Assembly (NCBI RefSeq): GCF_004769235.1
Contig: NZ_RQFG01000016.1
Coordinates: 62,001-126,000 of the forward strand
Length of the DNA: 64,000 nt
From: Leptospira kanakyensis
GTDB taxonomy: Bacteria; Spirochaetota; Leptospiria; Leptospirales; Leptospiraceae
Direction: 5' to 3'
Both the position numbers and the translations under genes were made by a program. The notes under the pieces are model-generated. The model saw only the letters and a list, made by a program, of their open reading frames with translations, searched no databases and had not been told where the DNA came from. Below, in pieces: positions 45,039 through 54,079 of this stretch (within the stretch, counting starts at the first letter, position 1; each line of letters starts with the position of its first letter).

Positions 45039-45096
45039 TGTCCGTTAGACAGATAGGAGGCGGTTTTAGTTTTAGCTTTTTCTCGAGTCTTTGCGA

Positions 45097-45504
45097 TTAA
45101 AGTTTGGTATTGTATTTTTGCATGATTTGGTTTCTTTCAATGTATCGAATCTTCCCAAACCCGGAGGCCTTCTTTTCCATTGTTGGAAGCCCGGGATCAT
45201 TTTTTAAAACCAAAAGGTAACTTCGATCGCGAATAATTAGAGGTTCTAGTTTGGTGATCCCAAACTCACCAAAAAGAGTTCTCAATTCTTCGATTGTGAC
45301 TCCCTCTTCCGTTGCAAATAAGTATTCACCTTCTTTGAACATAGAGCCCTTTTCTTGTATCGGTTTCATTGGTTGGTTTTGTTTTGGTTCACCAAACAAG
45401 GTGCAGCCTGTGGTTAAGGCTGCAATCAGGATCCCGCAAATACCAATCTTATTGTAAAACAGCGGTAACTCCAGTGACTTGTTTGAGGTGTTTGATGGAT
45501 GCAT
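45097..45504 (-). CDS. Lipoprotein resembling a subtilase propeptide (I9-like)
   Basis: A 135-residue protein with a signal anchor and lipobox LTTGC (Cys34), followed by about 100 residues. By eye these resemble the propeptide of the subtilase encoded just upstream. Both have a GE-containing strand, an EEL/SEL helix, a GI/GV-xxL strand, then a long loop and a terminal ESVEPRY-like strand (KIRYIERNQIMQK). The I9 family inhibits or folds subtilases. The start is uncertain. ATG at 45504 overlaps the end of the subtilase gene by 56 bases; no normal start codon lies closer to the lipobox. If real, it is a separately made propeptide/inhibitor anchored to the membrane. Confidence 0.6.
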   Translation of the reverse strand: MHPSNTSNKSLELPLFYNKIGICGILIAALTTGCTLFGEPKQNQPMKPIQEKGSMFKEGEYLFATEEGVTIEELRTLFGEFGITKLEPLIIRDRSYLLVLKNDPGLPTMEKKASGFGKIRYIERNQIMQKYNTKL

Positions 45505-47488
45505 TAGCATTGATGGCTTTGCCATATCTTGTGGTTCCAGTCAGCGCAGTTTCAGTCACCCCACCTTCGATGAGCTTCGTGATCACATCTTGGTAGGTAA
45601 AACTTTGGTTATAGGAACGAATGAGGGCCGCAACTCCGGCTGCGTTTGGAGTTGCCATGGAAGTTCCGTTTAGATTGGTATATGCATTGTTTGTAGGTTT
45701 CCATGTGTAAATAGAGATTTCAGTAGCCAATGCGCCACCATTATTAACGCTACCATCGGATGTAAATCTATATCCAACTGAACATGTTGAAGATCCGGCG
45801 CACTGTTTTAAAATTGCAGACTCTGTGCTACGGAAAGAATATTCACTTGAATCCCTTCTACAAAATTTATCCATATACACGCCACGCAAACTATCAAATA
45901 ATGATATTGCCGTTCCCCCTCCAGTAAATGGGTTACCAGCGGTCGGTGAATGATACATTTCAGTGTAATCATAACAAGTAGTTGAATCATACCCTTCACC
46001 GTCAGAAATCAACACTTGGTGCAGCAATACGTTTGTCGCAGCACTATCAATAGTAAAGTTTTTATAAACAACTCGGTTTGAAAAAGCTGGCATTGCTGTT
46101 GGATTTGCATAAGGAGCCGTAAAATTCCAACCAATCACTGAACAATCGTTAGGAAGATATAATCCGGATAGAGTCAAAGGACTTCCACTGATGGAAAAAG
46201 AACATGTATGATAGGTAAAAGGATTTCCACTGACACCAACGTTCACCCAATCATTTGCATAGGAGGTAGGAGTCTCTGCTACTGTTGTTTCAACCCCATA
46301 TCCACTATAGATATTAGTTCCTGGAGCTCCAAAATCAGCAGAGCGGCTAGCAACGGTTGCATTACTATCATAGTTTGAAAAATTTGCGAGCGCATGCTTT
46401 TGGTCAAGGGCAGAGATACAAATTAAATTCAAATTTGTGTTTTCACAAGGATAAGCAGCTCCGTCAGTGTTTAGATTTTTACCATCATTTCCTGCAGCAA
46501 CGACTACTAAAACATCATTGGTTCTGGCAAACTCGATTGCAGAGTTAATTGTGGAACTATAACTAGAACCGCCGAGACTCATATTGATGACTTTGGCACC
46601 GTTACGAACTGCAAAGTAGATTCCATTGGCGATATTATCGTTGGTTCCCCCGCCGAGTCCAAGAACGCGGACAGCCATGATTTTTGCCGATTGACAAACA
46701 CCTGAAATTCCAACGTTATTATTTCCTACTGCTCCAATCGTCATAGCAACATGGGTTCCATGACCTTCTTCATCACGAGGGTTGTTGTCCCCGCTGGCAA
46801 AATCATAACCGTGGTTAGGGCATCCACCACCAATGGCGGTTCCATTTTGGTTCACACAGCCGCCGGATCCATTCCACATATTGCCAACTAAATCTTCATG
46901 AGTGTAAGTCACACCAGTATCCAGAACTGCTACTATTGTATTATTGCAACTAGTCGTCACATCCCAGGCACCGAGAACATTCATATCTTTACCAGATGTT
47001 CCCGGATTGCTTGAATTTGCCGTATAACTTGGAGAAGTTATTGCCTGGCCTGAATTGTTGTGTCCCCAAAGTTGAGGAAACCCCGGATCATTTGGTGCGG
47101 AAGCCTGTTTATAATATAAATACCTAGGTTCTACGGACTCAACATTCGGATCTTTTTTGATCCTAGCTAAACCTTGTTCCATTGTTTCCGATTCAGCTAA
47201 TTTTGCTGTAGTAAAATGACCTTTTAAGTTTATTACCCCAGTGTTAGCTGCTAACTTAGAAGTTTGGTGGACAAGCTCCGAATCAGGGACTTGTTTTTTA
47301 AAAGTAATGACTACTTCGCCAGGAAGATAAGGTAGTTTCTCCCCTGATTTGGATTTAGAACCTAGTGCGTCAAAATTGAATGTTGACTGATTCAATTTCC
47401 AGATTGGTTCAGAAATCAGGATATTTGTAACAACTAACATCGTTACTACGATCAGAGTTTTTGAGAGCGTTTTTTTGTTAAAATTCAT
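45449..47488 (-). CDS. Secreted subtilisin-like serine protease with large insertion
   Basis: A 679-residue S8 protease. A signal peptide spans about residues 8-26. A propeptide of I9/fervidolysin type follows, ending near residue 128 (VEPRYLYYK). The catalytic Asp190 is in AVLDTGV, His243 in GHGTHVA, oxyanion Asn334 in AAGNDG, and Ser610 in NGTSMATP. Between GTNIYSGYG (about 395) and the Ser motif are about 200 extra residues with many Cys and a beta-rich look; in standard subtilases this gap is about 15 residues. The start at 47488 has AAGGA upstream. The gene is preceded at 17 bases by the ASH-repeat lipoprotein gene and overlaps the following lipoprotein gene. Substrates are unknown. Confidence 0.93.
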   Translation of the reverse strand: MNFNKKTLSKTLIVVTMLVVTNILISEPIWKLNQSTFNFDALGSKSKSGEKLPYLPGEVVITFKKQVPDSELVHQTSKLAANTGVINLKGHFTTAKLAESETMEQGLARIKKDPNVESVEPRYLYYKQASAPNDPGFPQLWGHNNSGQAITSPSYTANSSNPGTSGKDMNVLGAWDVTTSCNNTIVAVLDTGVTYTHEDLVGNMWNGSGGCVNQNGTAIGGGCPNHGYDFASGDNNPRDEEGHGTHVAMTIGAVGNNNVGISGVCQSAKIMAVRVLGLGGGTNDNIANGIYFAVRNGAKVINMSLGGSSYSSTINSAIEFARTNDVLVVVAAGNDGKNLNTDGAAYPCENTNLNLICISALDQKHALANFSNYDSNATVASRSADFGAPGTNIYSGYGVETTVAETPTSYANDWVNVGVSGNPFTYHTCSFSISGSPLTLSGLYLPNDCSVIGWNFTAPYANPTAMPAFSNRVVYKNFTIDSAATNVLLHQVLISDGEGYDSTTCYDYTEMYHSPTAGNPFTGGGTAISLFDSLRGVYMDKFCRRDSSEYSFRSTESAILKQCAGSSTCSVGYRFTSDGSVNNGGALATEISIYTWKPTNNAYTNLNGTSMATPNAAGVAALIRSYNQSFTYQDVITKLIEGGVTETALTGTTRYGKAINANASIKHLKQVTGVTAVLQ

Positions 47489-47504
47489 ATGATTCAATCC
47501 TTTC

Positions 47505-49013
47505 CTATGTGCTCGGAACATTTACTGCTGAAGTTTGAGCTGAAGGGGTTCCTCCAGTCGTGTTGTATTTACCGTAGGAATATACTTTGAAATACCAGTT
47601 CCCAAAGTTTGGTACAGAGATAACCTTAGAATTTGGAGTTGTACCCCCAGCGTTAGGAACATCGGCACAAATTACTGAGGTTCCATTGTGAACTGCTGTA
47701 AATCCAGATGTTTGGCTATAACAAACTTTGTAACCTCCATCCGTATCATTGGCAGTCTTTTCATTGGTAGCAGTCCAACTTACTAAAACATCTGCGCCTG
47801 TTTTCCCAGTACCAGATACATTTAGGTCAGCACTTGATGCCGCACCATTATTTCCATTTGTTGTGGCAACACGTACCACTGCAGCCCTTGCTCCAGTGGC
47901 AGAAGGGGCAAACTGGATAGTAAATGTTCCAGAAGCACCAGCTGCAAGTGTCGCACCAGCACTAAATGCACTGATTGTAAAGTCACCCGTGTGACCACTG
48001 GGTTTAGAAAGAGTTATCCCTGTCATAGTAGCAGTTCCCGTATTACTAATGGTTACGGTTTTTGTAGAAGAAGTTAAGGTAGGCCATACAACACCGAAAG
48101 TTGGAATCGATCCACCTGAGGTAAAACTACTCGAGTTATGCGATATCGAGATTGTAGGAACGGGTTTAGGTGTTCCAGTACCTGTTGCTGTAAATAAGAA
48201 AGCAGATGCTCCATCGTATGCGACGGCGATATTGGATGTTTTTGAACCAGTGCTTGATGGGGAAAACTGAATCGTAAACGTAGCGCTGGCATTGGCAGCA
48301 ATAGTTGCAGGGAATCCTGCAAGATTCAATACGAATTGTGAATCACTGCTAGTTACAGCGGGGCTATCTAAAGTTGCAGTAGCACTCCCTGTATTGGAAA
48401 CTGTAAATGTCACGGCACTTCCCGAAGAATCTACTTCAACAGAGCCTAAACCATAGCTACCATTAGATGAAATGTCAGTAGCTCCAACAGAAACTGCCAA
48501 TCGAGGAGCAGCCGGTCCAGCTGTCCCTGTTAGGTTCATTTGAAAAGAACCTACGGCGGCATCGCTGGATTGAATCTTGATAGTGGCTGTTTTTACTCCG
48601 GTCGTTGTCGGTTTAAAATTTAAGGTAAATGTAACAGAGGCACCTGCTTCTAATGTTGACTTTGATGGTTGAGTGATCGAAAATTGTGCTGCATCGGTCC
48701 CAGAAAGAACCACAATATTTGGCGATCCAGGTAATGAAATAGAAGCAGTTCCGCTATTTTTAATCGTAACGGTTCCCGTTTTACCAGCAGCCGTGTTAAT
48801 GGGTTCAGAACCTAAATCTAGCGTGGCACCGCTTTCTCGGCTAACGCCATTGTAAACGATTTCCAATTTGGGAGCTGGGACGTCACCACCGCCACCGCCC
48901 ATTCCGAGAAGAGCAAAAGCAGCGCCACCGCCCCCTCCACCACCGCCAGGGCAACCAATGGATGTTAAAGATATAAGTGTTAATAATATTAGAAAATTTA
49001 GTTTTTGATTCAT
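47505..49013 (-). CDS. Lipoprotein with ASH/Hydin-type repeats and Fn3-like end
   Basis: A 502-residue lipoprotein (lipobox SIGC, Cys21) with an unusual run of eight glycines right after the Cys and a second Gly run about 20 residues on. At least three immunoglobulin-like beta repeats of the choice-of-anchor D/ASH type follow (for example VTIKNSGTASISL, VTFTVSNTGSATATL, VTISNTGTATMTG), each about 110 residues. A final domain of about 95 residues resembles fibronectin type III. Such repeats occur in surface or envelope binding proteins. It starts the minus-strand cluster and lies 17 bases upstream of the subtilase gene, so the two products probably work together, for example the lipoprotein holding the protease at the surface. 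Start 49028 is an alternative. Confidence 0.82.
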   Translation of the reverse strand: MNQKLNFLILLTLISLTSIGCPGGGGGGGGAAFALLGMGGGGGDVPAPKLEIVYNGVSRESGATLDLGSEPINTAAGKTGTVTIKNSGTASISLPGSPNIVVLSGTDAAQFSITQPSKSTLEAGASVTFTLNFKPTTTGVKTATIKIQSSDAAVGSFQMNLTGTAGPAAPRLAVSVGATDISSNGSYGLGSVEVDSSGSAVTFTVSNTGSATATLDSPAVTSSDSQFVLNLAGFPATIAANASATFTIQFSPSSTGSKTSNIAVAYDGASAFLFTATGTGTPKPVPTISISHNSSSFTSGGSIPTFGVVWPTLTSSTKTVTISNTGTATMTGITLSKPSGHTGDFTISAFSAGATLAAGASGTFTIQFAPSATGARAAVVRVATTNGNNGAASSADLNVSGTGKTGADVLVSWTATNEKTANDTDGGYKVCYSQTSGFTAVHNGTSVICADVPNAGGTTPNSKVISVPNFGNWYFKVYSYGKYNTTGGTPSAQTSAVNVPST

Positions 49014-49217
49014 GGGTAAAGAACGCATATTTTTTTACCTACGCTAAAACTGAATCCAATTCTTTCAATCGTACCGCAGGTTTTTTATTTCTGGAAAACC
49101 GCTAAAAGTGTTTTTGTTAGCTTTTTAGAACGTTAATTCCGGTTTTACGGAATTTTTTTTAAAAAATCGTGGACCAAGATCAAAAAAAATGACCTAACGC
49201 GAGTTTGCAGTCCGCTC

Positions 49218-49868
49218 TTAGTCCTCTTCGGGAGGGCTTACCACACCATTTTTAGGGATTTCCTTGCGGTGACGAATGTCATCTTCACACTCCAAATGCC
49301 TGTAAGACGAGAGAGATGGAATTATTTTGTCCGTAATTTCGCTATGATCGAGATCGTATTCCCAGTATTTGGTGAGGTTCCCTTGCCAATCATAAGGAAC
49401 TATTTTTTGAAAAACAAACTCACGATCGGCGATCCCCTGCACATGGTGGATTTCTAATTTTAGATTCCCTCTAAAAAAATGAGGAATGGGAAAAAAATAC
49501 AAACATCCAACCAGTAAGGTTTCTTCCTTGTACTTTGTTTTTGTAGAAAGAGGTAAAAAGAAAGGTTCTTTTGATTCTGCAAGTGGGAGAGGATGAATTC
49601 TTAATGATTGTTTGGTGCTTCCAGACAAGTTTTCAAAAGCTAAAGTGACGGAAATTTCCTCCACAAGCCCAATGGTTTTATCCTTACCACGAACCAATCT
49701 TAAAACCAAATAACTTTCTCTATCAGAGAGAGATGTGGGAGAGAATGCGGGATCCTTTCTATCATTTTGTTTCAGATATATACAATGGACGCAGAAAAGA
49801 AGGATAAAGGCAAAAATTGGTTTCGATTCTTTTCCCGAAGTTCTGGATTGCGTTTTGATTCGAACCAT
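49218..49868 (-). CDS. Exported protein, probable lipoprotein, unknown function
   Basis: A 216-residue protein with a basic N-terminus of about 18 residues, a short hydrophobic core and CVHC near residue 26-29, which could serve as a lipobox although the n-region is long. The mature part has beta-like strands (YLVLRLVRGKD, EISVTLAFENL) and an acidic C-terminus. I do not recognise a family. Its ATG shares CATG with the divergent lysoplasmalogenase-like gene start, so both would be transcribed from inside each other. A later start for the neighbour is possible. The gene is likely real because of the good open frame and signal-like start. Confidence 0.6.
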   Translation of the reverse strand: MVRIKTQSRTSGKESKPIFAFILLFCVHCIYLKQNDRKDPAFSPTSLSDRESYLVLRLVRGKDKTIGLVEEISVTLAFENLSGSTKQSLRIHPLPLAESKEPFFLPLSTKTKYKEETLLVGCLYFFPIPHFFRGNLKLEIHHVQGIADREFVFQKIVPYDWQGNLTKYWEYDLDHSEITDKIIPSLSSYRHLECEDDIRHRKEIPKNGVVSPPEED

Positions 49869-50619
49869 GTTAAAATCAACTATGGTATATTACTTAATTC
49901 TCACAACCATTCCTGTAGCCATCATATCCGGTTTTTGTATCCATTGGTATACATTGCAGGGAGAAGCAAATCCTCTCAAACGACTCGAACACTCACGTGG
50001 GATTTATCTGGGTTTTTCCTTTCAAATTTTACTTTTTGCTTGGTTGTTATTCCAATTGGGACATGCCAGATTTTCCTATCCGCTCTATGCCATAGGATTT
50101 TCTTTTTTAGGAGATTGGTTTAATCTCCAATTCCCTATTGCCAAAAAACAAATGGAGGATCCAGTTCTTGGCGGAATCTTCAGTTTTGCCATTGCCCAAG
50201 TTTTCTTTTTGTTATCATTTTGGAAATTGGTCAGTTGGAATGAAATCTACACTGGAATTTTGCCTTACGCGATTACAGGAACTTTACTCGTCCTACCAGC
50301 CGTTATCTTCTATTTTAGAGTTTATAACCCAAATCGATCAAAATGGGTGATGGTTTCTGCGTTTATCTATGGCCTTGTTCTTTGTTTTTTTGTTTCTCTC
50401 TGCATTAACGCCTATTTCACGTTTGGTGGAGTTTGGATTTATTTAGCCATTGGAGCAGGATTTTTCCTACTTTCTGATGCCGTGATGGGAGAAACAACGA
50501 TCAATGGAACCAGACACCCAAAATGGGAATTCCAAGTTCCTTGGGTCACCTACCTAATTGCACAAAGTTTTTTACTCGTAGGTTTCTTTTTAGTTTCTCA
50601 TACAAGGCATCTAGGTTAA
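49867..50619 (+). CDS. YhhN-family membrane protein, lysoplasmalogenase-like
   Basis: A 250-residue integral membrane protein with about eight helices. The family is recognised by the acidic motifs GFSFLGDWFN and FFLLSDAVMGETTI, which hold the Asp residues that make up the active site in TMEM86/YhhN lysoplasmalogenases. These enzymes hydrolyse the vinyl-ether bond of lysoplasmalogens or related lipids. The start may be 49867 or 49882 (MVYYLIL). The longer frame upstream overlaps the divergent gene and has no membrane-protein look. It is followed tail to tail by the Ada-type gene. Substrate in Leptospira is not known. Confidence 0.7.
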   Translation: MLKSTMVYYLILTTIPVAIISGFCIHWYTLQGEANPLKRLEHSRGIYLGFSFQILLFAWLLFQLGHARFSYPLYAIGFSFLGDWFNLQFPIAKKQMEDPVLGGIFSFAIAQVFFLLSFWKLVSWNEIYTGILPYAITGTLLVLPAVIFYFRVYNPNRSKWVMVSAFIYGLVLCFFVSLCINAYFTFGGVWIYLAIGAGFFLLSDAVMGETTINGTRHPKWEFQVPWVTYLIAQSFLLVGFFLVSHTRHLG

Positions 50620-50629
50620 TTTAAAAATT

Positions 50630-51592
50630 TCACTTAGATACATTCGGTAAATCATTGTTTGGTGCAAACACTTTAGCCTGTTCCCAAGCAATGATCATTC
50701 GTTTCCGGTGCGGATCCCACCTGTAACCACCAAATAAACCTGAGGTTTGGATCACGCGGTGGCAAGGGATGAGGTAAGCGATAGGATTTTTACCGATAGC
50801 TGTCCCTACTGCTCTCCCAGCAGATGTTTGTCCAATCGAAGTCGCAATGTCTCCATAGGTACAAAGTGTACCTAAAGGGATTTTTAATAAGGATCTCCAT
50901 ACTTTGAGTTGGAATTCGGTTCCATATACATATAGGGGAATCGGTGATTCGGGAATGACAAGTCGCTGGAAATAATCCTTTAGTTTTTGATGGTAAGCAG
51001 ATTCACCTTCCTTCCAAACGGCAAAGGGGAATTCCGCTTTGGTTTCTAAAATTCCCTTTTCACCTGAATCTAAAAATTGAAGGGATTGGATTCCTCTTTC
51101 GGAGGAAACAAGAAGGATATCGCCAAAAAGAGAAGGAAATACTTCGTATTGTAAAACAAGTCCTTCCCCTCCTCGTTTGTATTCACCTGGTGTCATGGCT
51201 TCTAATTTGACAAATAAATCATGAAGTCGACCCGTTCCCGAAAGTCCAAGAGAATAAGTTGTGTCTAAAACTGACGATTCTTTTAACAATCGTTTGGCGT
51301 GTGTAACCGTTACGAACTGCAAAAATTCTTTTGGTGAAACTCCGGCCCAAGTTCGAAATACCTTTTGAAAATGAAATGGACTCAAAGAAACTCGTTCTGC
51401 TAGAGAATCCAAACTAGGTTGGTCTTCAAAATGTTCCAAAACATATTCGATGGAATTTTTTATGATTTCGTAATGTTTATGATTTTCATCCACAAAATAG
51501 ATCTTAATTGATTTTACCAGGGCTGAAAACCCGATTCTTGCGATTTCTGAAAATAAACTACAATTTGTTTGATTTTTTTTTAAGAGATCCAA
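50630..51592 (-). CDS. Ada-type regulator: AraC helix-turn-helix plus O6-alkylguanine methyltransferase
   Basis: A 320-residue DNA-repair protein. Residues about 40-140 form an AraC-type helix-turn-helix domain (LAERVSLSPFHFQKVFRTWAGVSPKEFLQ). Residues about 150-310 are the MGMT domain, with GRAVGTAIGKNPIAYLIPCHRVI holding the active-site Cys (PCHR). It lacks the N-terminal zinc domain of E. coli Ada that takes methyl groups from phosphotriesters, because the chain starts only about 35 residues before the helix-turn-helix. Regulation by that Cys is therefore not expected here. It removes alkyl groups from guanine O6. The hrpB gene diverges 22 bases away. Confidence 0.88.
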   Translation of the reverse strand: MDLLKKNQTNCSLFSEIARIGFSALVKSIKIYFVDENHKHYEIIKNSIEYVLEHFEDQPSLDSLAERVSLSPFHFQKVFRTWAGVSPKEFLQFVTVTHAKRLLKESSVLDTTYSLGLSGTGRLHDLFVKLEAMTPGEYKRGGEGLVLQYEVFPSLFGDILLVSSERGIQSLQFLDSGEKGILETKAEFPFAVWKEGESAYHQKLKDYFQRLVIPESPIPLYVYGTEFQLKVWRSLLKIPLGTLCTYGDIATSIGQTSAGRAVGTAIGKNPIAYLIPCHRVIQTSGLFGGYRWDPHRKRMIIAWEQAKVFAPNNDLPNVSK

Positions 51593-51613
51593 CCCTCTTC
51601 TTTAAGAAGAAAA

Positions 51614-54079
51614 GTGTCAAAATCCTTGGATCCATTTCCCGTACTCACCGCCTTACAATCCATTGTTGATTCCATCCAAAAAAACCCAGTGACAATTTTG
51701 GATGCCCCACCAGGGACCGGAAAAACAACAGCTCTCCCTACAGAACTTCTAAAGGCAGGTGTCACTTCGGGAAAAAAAATCTGTATCTTAGAACCAAGAC
51801 GGATTGCAGCAAAAAATGCCGCCAAACGAATCAGCCAATCTTTAAAAGAAGAAGTGGGCGGCAGTGTTGGTTACCGGGTTCGATTTGATACAAAAATCAG
51901 CAACGATACAAAAATTGAGTTTGTGACCGATGGAATTTTAACAAAGATTTTGTTAGCAGATCCAGAACTCAAAGAGTATGGACTGATTGTTTTTGATGAA
52001 TTCCATGAAAGAAAACTGGATTCTGATCTTTGTTTTGCACTCACACGTCGCACCCAAGAAGTTTTTCGAAACGATTTAAAACTTCTCATCATGAGTGCCA
52101 CTTTAGAAGGACAAAATTTTGAATCCATTGGCATCCTGTCAAAACCCATCCAAGTCAGTGCAAGCACTCATCCCTTAGAAATTTTTCATATGGGAGATTC
52201 TTCCAAAAAACTAAAAGAAAGACTTCTCGATCTTGTCCCTAAAGCCGTAGAACAAACCGAAGGTGATATTTTAGTATTTTTATCTGGAAAAAAAGAAATC
52301 CAAGATTTAAAATATGGATTGGAATCTATCCTAACGATCCAATCAAATGCCGTCGTACTCGGTTTGTTTGGTGATATGGAACTGGCCCAACAAGAACAAA
52401 TTTTTTTACCACATCCACAAAACAAAAAAAAGGTCATTTTATCCACAAATATCGCAGAATCATCGGTCACCATTCCTGGAGTCAGAGTTGTTTTTGATAC
52501 AGGATATCACAAACATGCGGTTTTTGATTCGGAAGCGGGACTGTCTCACTTAATCAAAGATCGAATTAGTCTCAGTAGCGCCAAACAACGTGCAGGGCGA
52601 GCAGCCAGAGAAGGGAAAGGATTGGTTTACAGACTTTGGTCCAAAGAGGAAGAAAGTTCTTTTTTAGACAGAACCAAACCTGAAATTTTGGAAGGTGATA
52701 TTGATCGTTTGGTCTTAGAAGTTAAGTCTTGGGGAGAAGAGGTTGATCAGTTACCTTTTTTAGACCCACCAAACAAAGGTTCGGTAATTAGAAGTACCAA
52801 CCGTTTGCAACTTTTAGGATGTTTGGACCAAAATTCAAACCTGACAAACATAGGAAAGGAATGTTTACGTTACCCTCTTCCCATTCGGCTGGGAAAAATT
52901 TTAGCAATTCTGCCAAAAGACAAAGAAACTCTAATTGCCGATATAGTCGCGTTAGTTGGGAAAGAAAGTTCAGGAACAGAAAGCAAACTTTTCCCGGAAG
53001 AAACCCAACCAAAAAATTTCCCATACGAATTACGCGTGGTTTATGATCAAATTTTACGAATTTACAAGGAAAAAACAGATTTTTCGAGCACTGTATCTGG
53101 CAAGGATCGGTTGTTTTATCTCAGTTCTGGGTTCCCGGACCGGATTGCCAAAGCCAAAGTTTTAAATGGAAAAGACTTTAAACTTTCGAATGGAAAACAA
53201 GGAATCCTAAATACAACATCCCTTCAAATTCCAGAATTCATTTTAGTTTTGGACACTTTCTCTTTTGGTTCTGATCTTTTGATTACCAATTTTTTACCAA
53301 TCGAAGAAAAACAAATTGAGAAGTTTTTTTCCAACCAAATCCAAACCAAAGTAGTTTCCGAAACACGAACCAACCAAAGGGGGGAATCCTTTTTTGTTGT
53401 CAAAGAAGAACGTTCACTCGGCGAGTTGGTTTTAGAATCCAAAGAAACCAACTCGCCCAATCCAACGATACTCCGTTTGGCGCTTGCAGAATATATAACC
53501 AAGTCTTCTTTAGAAGAGGAATGGAAAAAAGATCCAGAATTAATCAATTTTTACCATCGAGTTCAATTTTTAGAACGAAATGGTGTTTTAGATACCAATA
53601 CCGATTTTAGTCATTTAAAACAAATCGCAGAAGATTGGCTTTTTCCTTTTATCAATTTTGATTCTGGGAAACTTTCCCTTGATAAACTCCCCTATTTGGA
53701 AGCATTCAAAGCCTATGTGGGATATGAAAAAATGAATGTTATCGATTCCTTTGCCCCCAGATCCATTCAAGTTCCCTCTGGTTCAAAAATTTCTTTAAAT
53801 TATGATGGGAATGAACCTGAGTTACATGTCAAATTACAAGAGTTATTTGGTCTTAAATCTTTACCAAAACTCGCCGATGGTAAGGTGAGTATCCTCATCC
53901 ATTTACTTTCTCCAGCACGTAGGCCAGTACAAATCACCAAAGATTTAGAAAGTTTTTGGAATCATGGTTATCATGAAGTCAAAAAAGAATTAAAAGGAAG
54001 ATATCCAAGACACCCTTGGCCTGATAAACCTTGGGAAGCCACCGCAACCAAACATTTAAATCACAACAAACGTTCGTAA
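51614..54079 (+). CDS. hrpB: ATP-dependent helicase HrpB
   Basis: A DEAH/DExH-family RNA-type helicase of 821 residues. Walker A APPGTGKTT lies at about 31-39, DEFHERKLDSDL is motif II, SATLEG is motif III and QRAGRAARE is motif VI. The C-terminal HrpB region follows, with PSGSKISLNYDG and VQITKDLESFWNHGY, the family's own signature. The start is GTG at 51614 with AAGAAG upstream. It overlaps the convergent STAS-zinc ribbon gene by 19 bases at its end. The biological role of HrpB is not settled; it may act on RNA. Assignment is secure. Confidence 0.94.
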   Translation: MSKSLDPFPVLTALQSIVDSIQKNPVTILDAPPGTGKTTALPTELLKAGVTSGKKICILEPRRIAAKNAAKRISQSLKEEVGGSVGYRVRFDTKISNDTKIEFVTDGILTKILLADPELKEYGLIVFDEFHERKLDSDLCFALTRRTQEVFRNDLKLLIMSATLEGQNFESIGILSKPIQVSASTHPLEIFHMGDSSKKLKERLLDLVPKAVEQTEGDILVFLSGKKEIQDLKYGLESILTIQSNAVVLGLFGDMELAQQEQIFLPHPQNKKKVILSTNIAESSVTIPGVRVVFDTGYHKHAVFDSEAGLSHLIKDRISLSSAKQRAGRAAREGKGLVYRLWSKEEESSFLDRTKPEILEGDIDRLVLEVKSWGEEVDQLPFLDPPNKGSVIRSTNRLQLLGCLDQNSNLTNIGKECLRYPLPIRLGKILAILPKDKETLIADIVALVGKESSGTESKLFPEETQPKNFPYELRVVYDQILRIYKEKTDFSSTVSGKDRLFYLSSGFPDRIAKAKVLNGKDFKLSNGKQGILNTTSLQIPEFILVLDTFSFGSDLLITNFLPIEEKQIEKFFSNQIQTKVVSETRTNQRGESFFVVKEERSLGELVLESKETNSPNPTILRLALAEYITKSSLEEEWKKDPELINFYHRVQFLERNGVLDTNTDFSHLKQIAEDWLFPFINFDSGKLSLDKLPYLEAFKAYVGYEKMNVIDSFAPRSIQVPSGSKISLNYDGNEPELHVKLQELFGLKSLPKLADGKVSILIHLLSPARRPVQITKDLESFWNHGYHEVKKELKGRYPRHPWPDKPWEATATKHLNHNKRS

